From Lachnospiraceae bacterium UBA3802 (GTDB lineage Bacteria; Bacillota; Clostridia; Lachnospirales; Lachnospiraceae): a stretch of DNA of 6,167 nucleotides. Location: NCBI GenBank assembly GCA_002369155.1, contig DFEM01000158.1:1-6167 (forward strand), given 5' to 3'. This document shows, in pieces, positions 5,238-6,167 of this stretch. Every line of letters begins with the position of its first letter. The first letter of the stretch is position 1. The translations under genes were made by a program, and so were the position numbers. Under the pieces are notes generated by a model. That model had not been told where the DNA came from, did not search any database, and was given only the letters and a program-made list of their open reading frames with translations.

Positions 5238-6029
5238 ATGATAAAACTTATAGTATCGGATATGGATGGTTGTCTGCTTGATCCAAACTCAAAATTTCCT
5301 CCGAATTTTATGGAAGCATACAACCTCATGAAAGAAAAAAATATAATATTCGCAATTGCCAGCGGAAGATCGATTGACGGATTGAATAAAGCATTCGGAA
5401 ATCTTGCATCGGAAATGACATTTATATCCGATAACGGAGCAAGGATATATCATAAAGGCAATTTGTTATTTGAAGAAGGATTGGAGTTGGAGGATTACAA
5501 ACCTTTTCTTGAAGAGATGCGAAGCCACGAAGGTCTTTTGCCAATAGCCTGCGGAAGAGAAAGAAAATGGATTGAGAACAATTCTTCGGTAACAGAACGA
5601 GCTAAAAATGAACTCTTAAAATTTTATCCCGGATGGCATGAATGTAATTTTGAAAACGTTCCCGAAAAGGTAATAAGATTCGCTCTTTTATACTTTGATG
5701 ATATCGAAAAAAATATCTATCCGTATTTCGAGAAATACAATAATGAAAAAGTTCGCTTGCAGGTTACATCATACGAATGGATTGATGTATATTCCCGAAA
5801 TGTCTCAAAGGGAAGCTCCGTCAAGGTAATACAGGATAAGTTCGGTATTCTGCCCTCTGAAACAATGGTATTCGGCGATTACTTAAACGATCTGACCATG
5901 GCCGATTATGCCGATTATTCTTTCGCCCCAAGCAATGCTCATCCCGAAGTAAAAGAAAGATTTACCGAAACAATACAATCAAATGCAGAATACGGAGTGA
6001 CGAATAAAATTATAAGTTGTTTGATTTGA
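5238..6029 (+). CDS. Cof-type HAD-superfamily phosphatase
   Basis: This 263-residue cytoplasmic hydrolase belongs to the HAD superfamily, Cof/IIB type, whose members dephosphorylate sugar phosphates, flavin or other small phosphorylated metabolites with Mg2+. Motif I is SDMDGCLLD with nucleophile D8 and acid/base D10. Cysteine replaces the usual threonine of DGTLLD. Motif II is S42 in ASGRS, and SDNGA at 64-68 is the usual Cof-type signature. Motif III is K191 in SKGSS, and motif IV is GDYLND at 213-218 with D214 and D218. The type-II cap lies between, at about 85-185. The length is typical and all catalytic residues are present. The ATG has an AAAGGAAG ribosome binding site (5223-5230), with its AGGA core 9 nt upstream. 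It is a single-gene unit, divergent from higBA and closed by a terminator. The substrate cannot be inferred. Confidence 0.93.
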   Translation: MIKLIVSDMDGCLLDPNSKFPPNFMEAYNLMKEKNIIFAIASGRSIDGLNKAFGNLASEMTFISDNGARIYHKGNLLFEEGLELEDYKPFLEEMRSHEGLLPIACGRERKWIENNSSVTERAKNELLKFYPGWHECNFENVPEKVIRFALLYFDDIEKNIYPYFEKYNNEKVRLQVTSYEWIDVYSRNVSKGSSVKVIQDKFGILPSETMVFGDYLNDLTMADYADYSFAPSNAHPEVKERFTETIQSNAEYGVTNKIISCLI

Positions 6030-6040
6030 GCCTAAGGTTT

Positions 6041-6085
6041 GCGACCGAACGGGCAATCAATACTAATGAGGTCGCGGGTTCAATC
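6041..6085 (+). other. tRNA T-arm-like fragment with a hairpin
   Basis: AGGTCGCGGGTTCAATC (6069-6085) resembles a tRNA variable loop, T-stem 5' strand and T loop. It matches the right-hand tRNA at 14 of its first 15 bases but in opposite orientation. The 3' T-stem strand and acceptor are missing, since AATTC follows where CCCGC is required. Upstream GCGACC (6041-6046) pairs with GGTCGC (6070-6075) across a 23-nt loop. No anticodon arm can be folded, so it is at most a remnant. Confidence 0.4.
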
Positions 6086-6098
6086 AATTCACAACAAC

Positions 6099-6136
6099 AA
6101 AAAGAAATGGATGCCAACAGACATCCATTTCTTTTT
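6099..6136. terminator. bidirectional intrinsic terminator, 15-bp stem
   Basis: AAAAAGAAATGGATG (6099-6113) and CATCCATTTCTTTTT (6122-6136) form a perfect 15-bp stem with an 8-nt loop. The T-rich arm ends the plus-strand phosphatase transcript, and the complementary arm ends the minus-strand tRNA, whose 3' end is only 2 nt away. Confidence 0.9.
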
Positions 6137-6137
6137 A

Positions 6138-6167
6138 TCGGCGCGACGGGATTTGAACCCACGACCT
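6138..6167 (-). tRNA. tRNA 3' end (partial), probably tRNA-Pro
   Basis: Read on the minus strand the end of the window gives a variable loop AGGTC, a T stem GTGGG / CCCGT (two wobble pairs), T loop TTCAAAT, acceptor strand CGCGCCG and discriminator A. No CCA is encoded. The implied 5' acceptor begins C1 paired with G72, and with A73 this is typical of bacterial tRNA-Pro. The AGGTCGTGGGTTCAAATCCC block is also common there. The anticodon lies beyond the window, so the identity is inferred. Confidence 0.82.

Noticed and set aside
5108..5329. Minus-strand open frame in the spacer before the phosphatase gene
   Set aside because: It overlaps the start of the phosphatase gene on the other strand, has no recognisable domain and no clear ribosome binding site. 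It is likely a chance frame in AT-rich DNA.
6041..6085. Intact tRNA gene on the plus strand after the phosphatase gene
   Set aside because: No anticodon stem-loop or acceptor pairing can be formed, and the 3' T-stem strand is absent.
1..6167. CRISPR array, insertion sequence, integrase, phage genes or replication origin
   Set aside because: No regularly spaced repeats, transposase or integrase frames, or terminal inverted repeats were seen. tRNA ends at both window edges are suggestive but do not by themselves show a mobile island.

Overview
The window looks like ordinary chromosome from a low-GC, anaerobic Gram-positive bacterium of the Clostridia, probably close to Lachnospiraceae. The grounds are the AT-rich spacers, GGAGG-type ribosome binding sites, tRNA 3' ends without an encoded CCA, short intrinsic terminators between genes, and a C_GCAxxG_C_C redox protein. 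The taxonomic placement is an inference from style, not from a marker gene.

Layout, left to right. Positions 1-24 are the 3' end of a plus-strand tRNA. A possible terminator follows, then a small four-cysteine redox-family protein (93-548, plus). A UUCG-capped bidirectional terminator at 549-573 separates it from a convergent minus-strand pair: a 692-residue methyl-accepting chemotaxis protein (3751-1673) followed 19 bp later by a CaCA-family calcium/sodium antiporter (1653-577). The pair has one good sigma-A promoter upstream of the chemoreceptor and is probably one operon. Divergent from it is a 125-residue DtxR/MntR-type metal-dependent repressor (3939-4316), closed by a strong bidirectional terminator. 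Convergent to that is a toxin-antitoxin pair read on the minus strand, higB (4952-4674) then higA (4664-4383). A 285-bp AT-rich divergent spacer separates it from a Cof-type HAD phosphatase (5238-6029, plus). A perfect 15-bp terminator stem separates that gene from the 3' end of a minus-strand tRNA, probably tRNA-Pro, which is cut by the window edge.

How the genes might work together. Most are single-gene units with their own terminators, so there is no multi-gene pathway here. The two real functional couplings are the chemoreceptor-antiporter operon and the higBA module. In higBA, the antitoxin ribosome binding site overlaps the toxin stop codon. Upstream, a TTGACA promoter carries a perfect 12-bp palindrome in its spacer, as expected for antitoxin autorepression. 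That promoter nevertheless predicts a transcript start downstream of the homology-supported GTG start codon.

I do not see a convincing undescribed system. The most useful points are the receptor-transporter operon, the higB start/promoter conflict, the metal-site pattern of the short DtxR-type regulator, and a truncated tRNA T-arm-like fragment near the right-hand tRNA.
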